Shown one piece after another: positions 1 through 9,317 of a DNA stretch of 64,000 bases (positions within the stretch are counted from its first letter, which is position 1; every line of letters starts with the position of its first letter). The stretch covers positions 310,001-374,000 of the forward strand of contig CAXXFQ010000017.1 of the NCBI GenBank assembly GCA_963674475.2, written 5' to 3'. The translations under genes were made by a program, and so were the position numbers. Source of the DNA: CAXXFQ01 sp963674475. GTDB lineage: Bacteria > Planctomycetota > Planctomycetia > Pirellulales > Thermoguttaceae. The notes beneath the pieces are model-generated. The model was not told the DNA's origin, did no database searches, and worked only from the letters and a program-made list of their open reading frames with translations.

Positions 1-1331
1 ATCAGGTTGTGGGCGACCCGCTGTCCGACCCCATAGATCGAAATGCCCGATTCGTACGTCCGCTTCCACAATCCGTACCGCGAGATTCGATTGTTCGTCA
101 CCTGATGTCCGGCAGGGGTGAGCGTTTTTCGATCGCCGCCGCGAAGCGAGATTCCCCCATAGCCCAAGTTGGTCAGCTCGCAATGGTCGACGGTATGCGA
201 GTTGCCGCCGTCGACTTTGATCGCGGTGCGTCCCAGGTTGCGCAACGTCGAGTCGGCGATCGTGACGTAAGAGCCTTGGTGAACGAGGATCGCCGATTCG
301 CGAGCGGCCTCGAAGCCCAAAGAACGAAAGGTGACGTAGGAGGTGTTTTCCATCTGGACGAGCGTCGGCAGGCGGCTGAGAACCGTTTCGGCCGATTCGA
401 TCGGTTCGGGCGGCCAAAAGTAGAGAGTCCCCTTTTCGCGGTCGAGATACCATTCTCCTGGCTGGTCGATCTCGCATAGGAGGTTCAACGCGTAGTACCA
501 CTGGTCTTTTCGGTAGCCGTAACGGTGGTACGGTTTTTTGAGCGAGATGACTTTTTTATCCAAGTCGATCGACTCGACCGAATGTCGTTCTTCGGACCAG
601 TCCCAGAACCAGTAGCCTTGGAGCCAGGCGTCGTTTTCGTTAACCCAACGTTTGGGGCGGGTTCCTTCGAAGACGAACTGGCCGACCGCGTCCCCTTTAG
701 TGCCACGTATGTCAACCGGTTGATTTTTAATGACGGCAGCGATTTTAGTGAACCCTTCATTGGGCCACCGGGCCAGTTGCATCGGCCGATGGTTGAAGAT
801 TAAGAAAACCTTTCCCGAACCGGCCGGTTCGAATTCATGGAGGCCAAGTTTTTTTAGGTCGCACTGAACCACCTGATCGCGGGCGGCCGGATCGAGCCGT
901 TCGAGAATGGTCGGATCGACGGGTTTCGTGAAGTCGGTTAATCGGGTTCCCCCGGAGAGCGTCACGTTGGCCCCTTCAGCGGCCCGATAGGTGATTGTCT
1001 CGTTCGGGGTGCCGCTGTCTCGTTGGTCGAGCGTGAATGTCTGCCGAAGCGGATAGGTTCCTTCCTGCAAAACGACCTCAACTCCCCCTTGAGGCAGGGC
1101 CCCTTGTGATTTCCACTGGCGGATTCGGTCTCGCGCCGCCTCGAGCGTGGCCAGCGGGCCGTCTGTCCCTTCGACGTTCGGTTTGGAAAACCTTCCCGAC
1201 CAGGAATCGGAGCCGTTGGGCGAGAGGTAGACGATTTTGGCCGGAGCCGCTTTTTCCGAGGCAAAAGCAAAGGAAACACCGAGAACAAGAAAGCCGATCA
1301 ACCAGAGGCAGGCAAAACTATTTCGATGCAT
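1..1331 (-). CDS. Secreted right-handed beta-helix protein (partial, 3' end outside window)
   Basis: Open reading frame from the ATG at 1331 (complement) running off the left edge, about 443 codons seen. Residues 1-24 look like a signal peptide with a hydrophobic core and an AFA-S cleavage site, so the product is exported. The mature N-terminus has VYLSPNGSDSWSG, typical of the start of parallel beta-helix (pectate-lyase-fold) proteins of the DUF1565/NosD kind. From about residue 330 there are helix-turn repeats of the type 'NTSYVTFRSLGFEAA', 'GSYVTIADSTLRNLG', 'HTVDHCELTNLGYGGI', 'NNRISRYG'. Such proteins usually bind or cleave polysaccharides; the catalytic residues cannot be judged because the C-terminus is missing. 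Substrate unknown. The gene is separated from the next minus-strand gene by 79 bases. Confidence 0.8.
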   Translation of the reverse strand, partial: MHRNSFACLWLIGFLVLGVSFAFASEKAAPAKIVYLSPNGSDSWSGRFSKPNVEGTDGPLATLEAARDRIRQWKSQGALPQGGVEVVLQEGTYPLRQTFTLDQRDSGTPNETITYRAAEGANVTLSGGTRLTDFTKPVDPTILERLDPAARDQVVQCDLKKLGLHEFEPAGSGKVFLIFNHRPMQLARWPNEGFTKIAAVIKNQPVDIRGTKGDAVGQFVFEGTRPKRWVNENDAWLQGYWFWDWSEERHSVESIDLDKKVISLKKPYHRYGYRKDQWYYALNLLCEIDQPGEWYLDREKGTLYFWPPEPIESAETVLSRLPTLVQMENTSYVTFRSLGFEAARESAILVHQGSYVTIADSTLRNLGRTAIKVDGGNSHTVDHCELTNLGYGGISLRGGDRKTLTPAGHQVTNNRISRYGLWKRTYESGISIYGVGQRVAHNL

Positions 1332-1410
1332 AATAAACTCGATTTTTTAGTGGCGGGCAATAGCTGGAGGGAACTAATGGCGTTTGGGCAAGCGAAAAAA
1401 GCGAGCCATT

Positions 1411-4041
1411 CTATTTCATTTGGATAATCACGATTTTACCGTTAACCACTTGAAAATCAAGCTTGATGGATTGGAGCCCTCGGCGCAACGTTTCGCCGAG
1501 CGTGGTGTCTTTGACGCGAACGGAAACTTGATCGTCGCGCGTCGCGCCCCAGAGGGCCAAACGGTTTTCGTCCAATTCGATCTTGATGGCGGTCATTTCT
1601 TCGAAGAAGGTTAAGAAGTCGATCAGACGAACTTTGTCGAGTTGAAGTTTTTCGACCGGCAGTGCCAGACGCGCTTCGATCTCTTGTCGGGGCACCGCCG
1701 GTTGTTGCGGTTCGGCGGGAATCGGTGCCGGTCGAGCAGGGAGGATCTCCGCGGCGGTTTCGGTTTTCGACGGCGCGGGTATCGGTGGTGTCGCTGGCGT
1801 TTTCGACGGCGCTATCGCTGGTGTTTTTGAAGTCGGCTTGGTTTCTGGCGTCGGTTCATGACCGGCGATGGTGGCCAGTTGTTCGAGAACTTTTGGATCG
1901 GTATCCTTGGAGAAAAATCGGACCGAGCCGTCGGCCATCATGGCGAACAGGCCGTCCGGGCGACCGCTTCCGAAACCGTCGGGGCCGTTGATATACGGTT
2001 CTTGGGTCAACGCACGGACCGTCGCGCGACCTCCGGCCGCCCAGGGGCCCGGATCGCGGTCGACTTCCAACAGCGCGATCGTGTTCGACCGGCCGTCAGT
2101 GATCTGGTCGGGGCGCACTTCACGTCGATAGCCGAACAGTCCCGCACGCGGATCGGTCGCCGGCAGGGTGGCCGCGTCGGGGCCGATTCCGGCGACGCCC
2201 ACATAATGGGTCACCGGGTACCCTTGGGCATCGGTCGTCGGCCCCAAACTCGGATTGATCAATTCGGGCAGGTGACGCCGGGTCACGGGGCGATTTTCCC
2301 TGCTGTTCCAAGAATAACCGGTTTTGAGTTTTGCTCGCCACTCAGGGTGTCCGAGATAGGGGAGCATATCGGCGACCCAGCTCAAACGGGTTTCGGGTGG
2401 GAAAAATCCACTGCCGAGCACGCCCGGCGGATAGTGTCCCTCGCTTCGGACTGACTCTTGCAACGCTTGGCCGAGTCGTCCGACATGGGCCCGGTCTTCG
2501 TTTGCGGCCGCCTGGTTCCAAACGGTGCGGAATCGTTCCTTGCGATTTTTCGGCGAGAGATTGCTTAACGTCGAGGCCACTCGGACCGCCGGGAGGTTCA
2601 GGTCGGTCGCGACCAAGAGCGAATCGTCACGGGATTCCCATCGGGCCGCCGCCAAAACGGTTTGAGCCCACGAAAGCAGCGGGGATTTCGACGTTTTGTC
2701 AATTTCTTTTACCCGAGCCTTCGCGGCTTCGATCCATTGGGGCAATGCCGACGTGGCTCTTTGGACCGTCGACGGATCGGCATAAATAAGGTTCGCCTCC
2801 AACCCGACCTCTGCGTCCAAACGGGCCAGAAGCCCGATCGCTTCAAGCGGTTCACAAACGGTACGCCAAGCGCCGGACACCTCCGGCCAGATGTCGAACC
2901 ATCGAACCGGCGACGGACTGGTTTTCGAGCGAATCGAACTCCAATCGGCAAGGAAAATGACTCGCGCCGCCCCGGCCGAACGCTCGGCGATTTGGACGGA
3001 CCATGGAAGCAGGGACCGAAGGGGGCCGTCAACGGTGGTCGCGTCGGTCCGATCAGCCAGTTGGCGAAGGACCGCTTCGGGGCCGGTGACGAGCATCCGT
3101 TTTCCCACACGGACGATCGGGTCCGCCCAGCGGGTTTCCAAAAGTCGAACCGCTTGCCAACCGTCGATCTTCAATTCCATGGGCCGCGCCTTGTCGGCCA
3201 GAAAACGATCGACCGTTTCGGTGTCGGTCAGTCGCAAAAGGATCAGGGCACGATTGGAAGCCTCGGCCGACGTTTGATTTTGGTCGGTGATCCAAGTCAG
3301 TCGGTCGATTTGTTCGGTCGAGATCGGGAAAAGGGTCAAAAAATCGGCCACCGGTGTTTTCCAGTAAGGGGCCAATTTTTCGAGCGACGCTCGATTCGCC
3401 GCGGCGGTCGGATTGGCACCGTCGAGACTTTGCGGGGGAAAAGTCATCTGAAAAAAACGGGTCGCCCGGTCGGGGATCCAACGGATGGGTATCGCCGCCA
3501 GTTCGGCCGGGTCTGTCTTGGATTCATCCGGTTTGGATTCGGCCAACGTCGCTACGGTTTCGACTGCCGGGGAAGGTTCCGGCGGAGGGGAAGCCATTTT
3601 TCGTTTGGTCAGAAAAGCAACCAGAGCCAAAATCAGGACCACGGCCGCCGCGCCGCCGCCCATCATCAAAAGCCGCTGACGCCAGAGGGTTTCGGTCGAC
3701 GACTCCCACGCCCCTGCGGTCGGCTCTTGATCGGGTTCGAATGGCGGTTGGGCAAGAGGTTCCGCTTCGACCGTTTGCGGAGGCGGAGGGACCGCCGGTG
3801 TAGCCGGGTGATTTTGCGGTGGTTTGGCTTCCGTCGCTCTGGGGATTGGCGGGGGGCCTATCGTCTTGGCCGAATCGGAACCGGGCTCGGTCGATTCCGT
3901 CGTCGGCTCGACCTGCTGTGGCTGCGGAGGCGTGATCTCGACCATGCTTCCGCAATTCGGACACGGCAGGATCGCCCCAATGGCCGATTCATCGACCACG
4001 CGCAATTTGGCCTGACAAGTTGTGCAGCGGATAGTAAACAA
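1411..4041 (-). CDS. Zinc-ribbon / DUF1559-like / STN-like chimeric membrane protein
   Basis: 876 residues. Cys6, Cys9, Cys27 and Cys30 form two CxxC pairs, an N-terminal cytoplasmic zinc ribbon of the MJ0042 type. A Pro-rich linker (about 38-115) leads to one transmembrane segment near 125-147 and then a long outer part. Around 560-700 there is a region like the C-terminal half of DUF1559 proteins: 'THYVGVAGIGPDA', 'ITDGRSNTIALLE' and the late motif 'DGLFAMMADGSVRFF'. After a second Pro/Thr-rich linker the last 80 residues ('VRLIDFLTFFEEMTAIKI', 'DTTLGETLRRGL') resemble the short STN/secretin N-terminal fold. The combination suggests a surface or envelope protein linked to pilus-like or secretion machinery, but its role is not known. 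Start is the ATG before the zinc ribbon. Confidence 0.75.
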   Translation of the reverse strand: MFTIRCTTCQAKLRVVDESAIGAILPCPNCGSMVEITPPQPQQVEPTTESTEPGSDSAKTIGPPPIPRATEAKPPQNHPATPAVPPPPQTVEAEPLAQPPFEPDQEPTAGAWESSTETLWRQRLLMMGGGAAAVVLILALVAFLTKRKMASPPPEPSPAVETVATLAESKPDESKTDPAELAAIPIRWIPDRATRFFQMTFPPQSLDGANPTAAANRASLEKLAPYWKTPVADFLTLFPISTEQIDRLTWITDQNQTSAEASNRALILLRLTDTETVDRFLADKARPMELKIDGWQAVRLLETRWADPIVRVGKRMLVTGPEAVLRQLADRTDATTVDGPLRSLLPWSVQIAERSAGAARVIFLADWSSIRSKTSPSPVRWFDIWPEVSGAWRTVCEPLEAIGLLARLDAEVGLEANLIYADPSTVQRATSALPQWIEAAKARVKEIDKTSKSPLLSWAQTVLAAARWESRDDSLLVATDLNLPAVRVASTLSNLSPKNRKERFRTVWNQAAANEDRAHVGRLGQALQESVRSEGHYPPGVLGSGFFPPETRLSWVADMLPYLGHPEWRAKLKTGYSWNSRENRPVTRRHLPELINPSLGPTTDAQGYPVTHYVGVAGIGPDAATLPATDPRAGLFGYRREVRPDQITDGRSNTIALLEVDRDPGPWAAGGRATVRALTQEPYINGPDGFGSGRPDGLFAMMADGSVRFFSKDTDPKVLEQLATIAGHEPTPETKPTSKTPAIAPSKTPATPPIPAPSKTETAAEILPARPAPIPAEPQQPAVPRQEIEARLALPVEKLQLDKVRLIDFLTFFEEMTAIKIELDENRLALWGATRDDQVSVRVKDTTLGETLRRGLQSIKLDFQVVNGKIVIIQMK

Positions 4042-4754
4042 AGGTCTTTCTGTTCCGGAAAAAGGCCAAGCCGTTTTTTCTAATCGATTCCCTCACGCAC
4101 CGGCCATTTCTCTTTCGAGGTGACGCTTTGTTCGGAATCGTTTTGGTCTACCCCAATGGGGTAACGCAATCGGTCTGTGTTTTATACCGAGTCGATCGGT
4201 GCCACTGGTTTGCCCCTGCCTCTTCTTTCAACTATCTCCGTATCGGCGGGGAAAGGCAAGGGTGAGGGGCGGTTTAACCGGTTTTAGTTCGATCAAAAAA
4301 TCCCTGAGCGTTTTTGGGAACGCCACGGTTTCTCAGTAGAAACACGCTAAAACCTTTCAAATTTAGCATTTGGCACTAGGAATGGGGGGAAGATTTTTAT
4401 TTCCGCCACGTTGAGGGGGGGTAATTTAGGGGGATTAGCAATTAAGATTGTCGTTAGATTTGCAAAACTTATTTTTATTTATGTTGAAATTAGAAAAGCT
4501 TATGGTACGATAGGGGTGGTATGAGAGGAGAAAAGTAGGTCTATACCTCGGAAGGAGGGTGCTTGTCGGTAGGGCCGAGAGCCAACAGTGCCACCTTTTA
4601 TAGCGTGAGTGACTTGGGTGGGGAAAAGTCCACTTTTAGTTGGTAAGAGAAGGTTTTTCAGCAAGAAGTGCGCAACCTGGGCGCGTTGTGGCGGAGGTCT
4701 TTGGTTTCCGAAGAAAGTGATTTGAAGGAACTCAAGAGGGGAAAGTTAGTGAAG
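4042..4754. other. Intergenic region upstream of gltB (leader and promoter)
   Basis: About 710 bases between two divergently oriented genes. The left part (4042-4380) has no recognisable feature apart from a short dyad (cggtttaaccg near 4272). From 4400 the sequence turns AT-rich and holds the likely gltB promoter. After it lies a leader of about 240 nt with several G-rich runs and a small hairpin (tcgg-tagg-ccga near 4570). It matches no riboswitch class that I recognise. An in-frame GTG at 4668 could extend gltB but would only add sequence before the propeptide. Confidence 0.5.
4484..4511 (+). promoter_or_regulatory. Likely sigma-70 type promoter of gltBD
   Basis: TTGAAA (4484-4489), a 16-base spacer, and TACGAT (4506-4511) in a strongly AT-rich stretch that differs from the GC-rich surroundings. 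It points toward gltB and would give a leader of roughly 240 nt before the ATG at 4755. Inferred from sequence only. Confidence 0.5.
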
Positions 4755-7700
4755 ATGCAAAACAGCCAAGCACCCAAAGCCCACGGTCTGTACGATCCGG
4801 GCAACGAACACGACGCTTGCGGCATTGGGGCGATTGTCAATATTTCGGGTCGCCGAGAGCACAAGATTGTCGAGTACGGCAATCAAATTCTGATGAATCT
4901 GATTCATCGCGGCGCGTCCGGAGCGGACGAGTCGACCGGCGACGGGGCCGGGATGCTGATGCAGATTCCCCATGAGCTTTTCGTCGAAGAGGGGGAGAAA
5001 CTTCGGATCGAAATACCCGAACGGGGTACCTACGGCGTGGCGATGGTTTTTGGATCGCGCGACGCGAAGGTCTGCCGTCGTTGCGACCAGATTCTCGAAG
5101 CGCAGGTTATCGAGGGAGGGCTCGTGCCGCTTGGGTGGCGAACCGTTCCGACCGATAACTCGTGTCTCGGCGAGATCGCGCGGGCCAGCGAGCCGGTCGT
5201 TTCTCAACTTTTCATCGACGGCAAAGGACTGGTCGATGAGGAACTCGAACGACGGTTGTTTGTCATTCGCAAGCGGGTCGAGCATCAGGTGCGACGGGAG
5301 TTTGGCGACGAGGCCGAGGATTTTTATCTCTGTTCGATGTCCTGTCGGACGATCGTCTACAAGGGGATGTTTCTCGCGCCCCAGTTGGCCGGGTATTATC
5401 CGGATCTTTCGGACCCACGAACCGTTTCGGCGTTGGCGATCGTCCACCAGCGTTACAGTACGAACACGTTTCCGAGTTGGAAACTGGCCCAACCGTTTCG
5501 GATGATCGCCCACAACGGCGAGATCAACACGCTTCGCGGCAATATCAACCGGTTGCGCGGGGCGGAGAAGATGTTGCGATGTCCGGAGTTGGCCGACGAT
5601 CTTTCCGATCTGTTTCCGATTATCGAGCCGGACGCGAGCGATTCGGCTTCGTTCGACAACGCGATGGAGCTGTTGGTCCGTTCGGGCCGGTCGGTGCCGC
5701 ATTCGATGATGATGATGATTCCCGAGGCGTTTGGGCCCCGTTACCATATCAGTACCGACAAGCGGGCTTTTTACGAATATCATGCGGCGATGATGGATCC
5801 TTGGGACGGTCCGGCGGCGATGGCTTTTACCGACGGGCGCGTGGTCGGCGGAATGCTTGATCGAAACGGGTTGCGTCCGTGCCGTTATGTAGTGACGACC
5901 GACGACATGGTGGTTCTGGCCAGTGAAGCGGGCGTGATCGAGTTTCCGACCGAGCAGATTCGGCAAAAGGGCCGACTGCGACCGGGGCGAATGTTCTTGG
6001 TCGACACCGAAGAGGGCCGGATCGTCCTGGACAACGAAATCAAAGGGAAGATTGTCCGCCAAAAGCCGTATCGACGTTGGTTGGAGCAGAACCGGATCGA
6101 GTTACGCGGCCTGTTTCAACCGTCGGGCCGGATTGAGGCGTCGCCGGAAGAGGTGGTTCAGCGCCAGCGTTGTTTTGGCTATACCCGAGAAGAGCTTCAA
6201 TCGATACTCGTTCCGATGGCGCTCAACGGCCAGGAACCGTTGGGCTCGATGGGGACCGACACGCCGTTGGCCGTGTTGTCGGATCGACCGAAGCTGTTGT
6301 TTACCTATTTCAAGCAGCTTTTTGCGCAGGTGACCAACCCGCCGATCGATCCGCTTCGCGAAGGGCTGGTCATGTCGTTGATGACGTTCACCGGCAAGCA
6401 GCGGAATCTGCTGGAGGAAACCCCGCGGCACTGTCGACAGTTGAAGCTGACGCATCCGATCTTGACCAACGAGGATATCCAGCGGTTGCGCCTTGTCGAT
6501 CGGGACGATCTTCAGGTGGCGACGATTCCGTCGTTGTTCCAGGTGGACGAAAACGATTCCGGCGGGGCGCTACAGCGGGCGTTGGAAACCCTGGTCGATC
6601 AGGCCGAAGAGGCGATTCGAAACGGGGCGTCGCTTTTGATTTTGAGTGACCGAAATTGTTCGGAAAAGATGGCCCCGATCCCCAGTTTGCTGGCCACGGC
6701 CGCGTTGCATCACGGGTTGTTGAATCGTCGGCTTCGAAGCGAGGCAGGCATTGTCGTCGAAAGTGGCGAGCCGCGCGAGGTGATGCAATTCTGTCTGCTT
6801 TGCGGTTACGGAGCCAATGCGATCAACCCGTATCTGGCGTTCGAGTCGATTCAGAAGCTTTACGCCGACGGCTATTTCCCCGAGGGGGTCGAACCGGAAC
6901 AGCTTTCCGACCAGTTCATCAACGGGGTGAAAAAGGGGCTGCTCAAGACGATGTCGAAGATGGGGATTTCGACGTTACGGAGCTATCACTCGGCCCAGCA
7001 GTTCGAGGCGATCGGGCTATCGAAGGAAGTGGTCGACGCCTACTTCACCGGGACTGCTTCCCGGATCGAAGGGGTCGGGCTCGACATGATCGCTCGCGAG
7101 ACGTTGGCCCGTTACCGAAAGGCGTATGAACCGCGTGTCGACGGTCAGTTGGAGCTGGGGCACGACGGGGAATACCAGTTCCGCACCGACGGCGAATTTC
7201 ATTATTGGAATCCGGAGACGATCACCCTGTTGCAGCAGGCGGTCATCAAGGATGACTGGGATTTGTACACCCAATTTTCCAAGGCGGTCAACGACCAAAG
7301 CCGCAAGCGGTGTACGTTGCGTGGGCTGTTTGAGTTTGTCTCGGGCGAACCGATCCCGATTGAACAGGTCGAGCCGGTCGACGAGATTGTCAAGCGATTC
7401 TACAGCGGGGCGATGTCGCACGGGTCGATCAGCAAAGAAGCCCACGAAACGATGGCGATTGCGATGAATCGTCTTGGCGCCAAGTCGAACACGGGAGAAG
7501 GGGGCGAGGACCCGGCCCGATACGCGCCTTCGGAAGACGGCGATTCGGCCAATTCGGCGGTCAAACAGGTCGCCAGCGGTCGTTTTGGCGTCACGATCGA
7601 GTATCTCTCGCAAGCGAAGATGCTTCAGATCAAGATGGCACAAGGGGCCAAGCCGGGCGAAGGAGGTCAGTTGCCCGGGCACAAGGTGACCGACGAGATC

Positions 7701-9317
7701 GCCCGATTACGACACTCGACGCCGGGCGTTTCGCTCATCTCGCCGCCGCCGCATCACGATATTTATTCGATCGAAGACTTGGCCCAGCTGATCTACGACC
7801 TGAAGTGTTCCAATCCGGGCGTTCAGGTTTCGGTGAAGTTGGTTTCCGAAGTGGGTGTCGGAACGGTCGCCGCCGGAGTGGCCAAGGGACACGCCGACGA
7901 GGTGTTGATCAGCGGTCACGACGGCGGGACGGGGGCCAGTCCGCTTTCGTCGATCAAGGGGGCCGGCGCGCCGTGGGAAATCGGCTTGGCCGAAACCCAA
8001 CAGACCCTGGTGCTTAACGGGCTTCGCGATCGGATTTTGGTTCAAACCGACGGACAGCTTCGCACCGGGCGCGACGTGGCAATTGCCGCCTTATTGGGAG
8101 CCGAACGGTTTGGGTTCGGGACCTCGATCCTGGTTTCGATGGGTTGTATCCTGATGCGGAAATGCCACCTGGGGACCTGCCCGATCGGCATCGCTACGCA
8201 AGAGGAGTCGTTACGGAAACGGTTCCAAGGGAAGGCCGATTTTATTGTCCGCTACCTGAGGTTCATCGCCGAAGAAATTCGACAGATCATGGCGGAACTC
8301 GGTTTCCGAAAGATGGACGAGATGATCGGCGCGGTCGACCGGCTTGCCTGTCATGAGGCGATCGGCCATTGGAAGGCCCGGGGGTTGGACTTCACCGCGA
8401 TCTTTTCACGCCCGGAGCCGAGCGGCGGATCGGACTTGTATTGTTCTCGCCCGCAGCCGTTGCAACTGGACGACCACCTCGACTGGCAGATTCTTGAGCA
8501 GGTCGCCGACGCGATCGAAAATTCCCGGCCGACCGAGGTCGACATTCCGGTTCGAAACGTGCATCGAACGATCGGCGCGATTTTGAGTAACCGGATCGTG
8601 CAGAAGCACGGCGCAGGCGGGCTACCCGACGAGACGATTCGCGTGACCTGTCGCGGCACGGCCGGGCAGAGTTTCGGCGCCTTTTTGGCACCGGGCGTGA
8701 CATTGAACCTGATTGGCGAGGCGAACGATTATCTCGGAAAAGGGCTTTCCGGAGGCCGAATTATCGTGAAAAAGCCAAAGGGGGCGAATTTTTCCGCCGT
8801 GCGGAACGTTATCGCCGGCAACACGCTCCTCTACGGGGCGACCGATGGCGAGGTCTTCATCAACGGCCTTGCCGGGGAACGGTTTGCCGTTCGCAACAGT
8901 GGGGTGACCGCGGTGGTCGAAGGGGTTGGCGATCACGGCTGTGAGTACATGACCGGTGGGACCGTCGTGGTGATCGGGCCGACGGGGCGGAATTTCGCCG
9001 CGGGGATGAGCGGCGGTGTCGCCTATGTGTTCGACGAGCATCAGTTGTTCGACACCCTTTGCAACCTCGATATGGTTGACCTGGAATCGATTTGGAGAGA
9101 GGAGGATCGCAACCGATTGCACGAGTTGATTCGTCGCCACCACGAGTGTACCGGGAGCCGACAGGCCGAGCGGATTCTCGAAAACTGGCATGAGATGGCC
9201 GGGCAATTCGTCAAGGTCATGCCGATCGATTATCGGCGGGCCCTGAAACGCTTGGCGGAAAGCGAACAGGTCAACGAGGAGCAAACCACGATTACCGAGG
9301 AGGTGTACCATGGCTAA
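4755..9317 (+). CDS. gltB: Glutamate synthase large (alpha) subunit
   Basis: 1520 residues from the ATG at 4755; a GTG at 4668 in the same frame is possible but adds 29 residues without family character. The enzyme makes glutamate from glutamine and 2-oxoglutarate. Cys22 (DACGIG) is the expected N-terminal nucleophile of the class II glutaminase domain after removal of a 21-residue propeptide; 'IHRGASGADESTGDGAG' follows. The central and FMN-binding domains hold 'GEGGEDPARYAP' and 'ISGHDGGTGASPLSS', and the 3Fe-4S cluster cysteines are in 'CILMRKCHLGTCP'. The C-terminal GXGXG beta-helix has repeats such as 'GGTVVVIGPTGRNFAAGMSGG'. Length fits bacterial GltB. It overlaps gltD by 8 bases (ATGGCTAA), so the two subunits are translationally coupled. 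Confidence 0.98.
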   Translation: MQNSQAPKAHGLYDPGNEHDACGIGAIVNISGRREHKIVEYGNQILMNLIHRGASGADESTGDGAGMLMQIPHELFVEEGEKLRIEIPERGTYGVAMVFGSRDAKVCRRCDQILEAQVIEGGLVPLGWRTVPTDNSCLGEIARASEPVVSQLFIDGKGLVDEELERRLFVIRKRVEHQVRREFGDEAEDFYLCSMSCRTIVYKGMFLAPQLAGYYPDLSDPRTVSALAIVHQRYSTNTFPSWKLAQPFRMIAHNGEINTLRGNINRLRGAEKMLRCPELADDLSDLFPIIEPDASDSASFDNAMELLVRSGRSVPHSMMMMIPEAFGPRYHISTDKRAFYEYHAAMMDPWDGPAAMAFTDGRVVGGMLDRNGLRPCRYVVTTDDMVVLASEAGVIEFPTEQIRQKGRLRPGRMFLVDTEEGRIVLDNEIKGKIVRQKPYRRWLEQNRIELRGLFQPSGRIEASPEEVVQRQRCFGYTREELQSILVPMALNGQEPLGSMGTDTPLAVLSDRPKLLFTYFKQLFAQVTNPPIDPLREGLVMSLMTFTGKQRNLLEETPRHCRQLKLTHPILTNEDIQRLRLVDRDDLQVATIPSLFQVDENDSGGALQRALETLVDQAEEAIRNGASLLILSDRNCSEKMAPIPSLLATAALHHGLLNRRLRSEAGIVVESGEPREVMQFCLLCGYGANAINPYLAFESIQKLYADGYFPEGVEPEQLSDQFINGVKKGLLKTMSKMGISTLRSYHSAQQFEAIGLSKEVVDAYFTGTASRIEGVGLDMIARETLARYRKAYEPRVDGQLELGHDGEYQFRTDGEFHYWNPETITLLQQAVIKDDWDLYTQFSKAVNDQSRKRCTLRGLFEFVSGEPIPIEQVEPVDEIVKRFYSGAMSHGSISKEAHETMAIAMNRLGAKSNTGEGGEDPARYAPSEDGDSANSAVKQVASGRFGVTIEYLSQAKMLQIKMAQGAKPGEGGQLPGHKVTDEIARLRHSTPGVSLISPPPHHDIYSIEDLAQLIYDLKCSNPGVQVSVKLVSEVGVGTVAAGVAKGHADEVLISGHDGGTGASPLSSIKGAGAPWEIGLAETQQTLVLNGLRDRILVQTDGQLRTGRDVAIAALLGAERFGFGTSILVSMGCILMRKCHLGTCPIGIATQEESLRKRFQGKADFIVRYLRFIAEEIRQIMAELGFRKMDEMIGAVDRLACHEAIGHWKARGLDFTAIFSRPEPSGGSDLYCSRPQPLQLDDHLDWQILEQVADAIENSRPTEVDIPVRNVHRTIGAILSNRIVQKHGAGGLPDETIRVTCRGTAGQSFGAFLAPGVTLNLIGEANDYLGKGLSGGRIIVKKPKGANFSAVRNVIAGNTLLYGATDGEVFINGLAGERFAVRNSGVTAVVEGVGDHGCEYMTGGTVVVIGPTGRNFAAGMSGGVAYVFDEHQLFDTLCNLDMVDLESIWREEDRNRLHELIRRHHECTGSRQAERILENWHEMAGQFVKVMPIDYRRALKRLAESEQVNEEQTTITEEVYHG

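Noticed and set aside
4555..4640. Cobalamin-type riboswitch in the gltB leader
   Set aside because: A few bases resemble conserved boxes, but the required order and stems are missing.
4746..6062. Long minus-strand frame opposite gltB
   Set aside because: The translation has no family resemblance, and the plus strand codes for conserved GltB.
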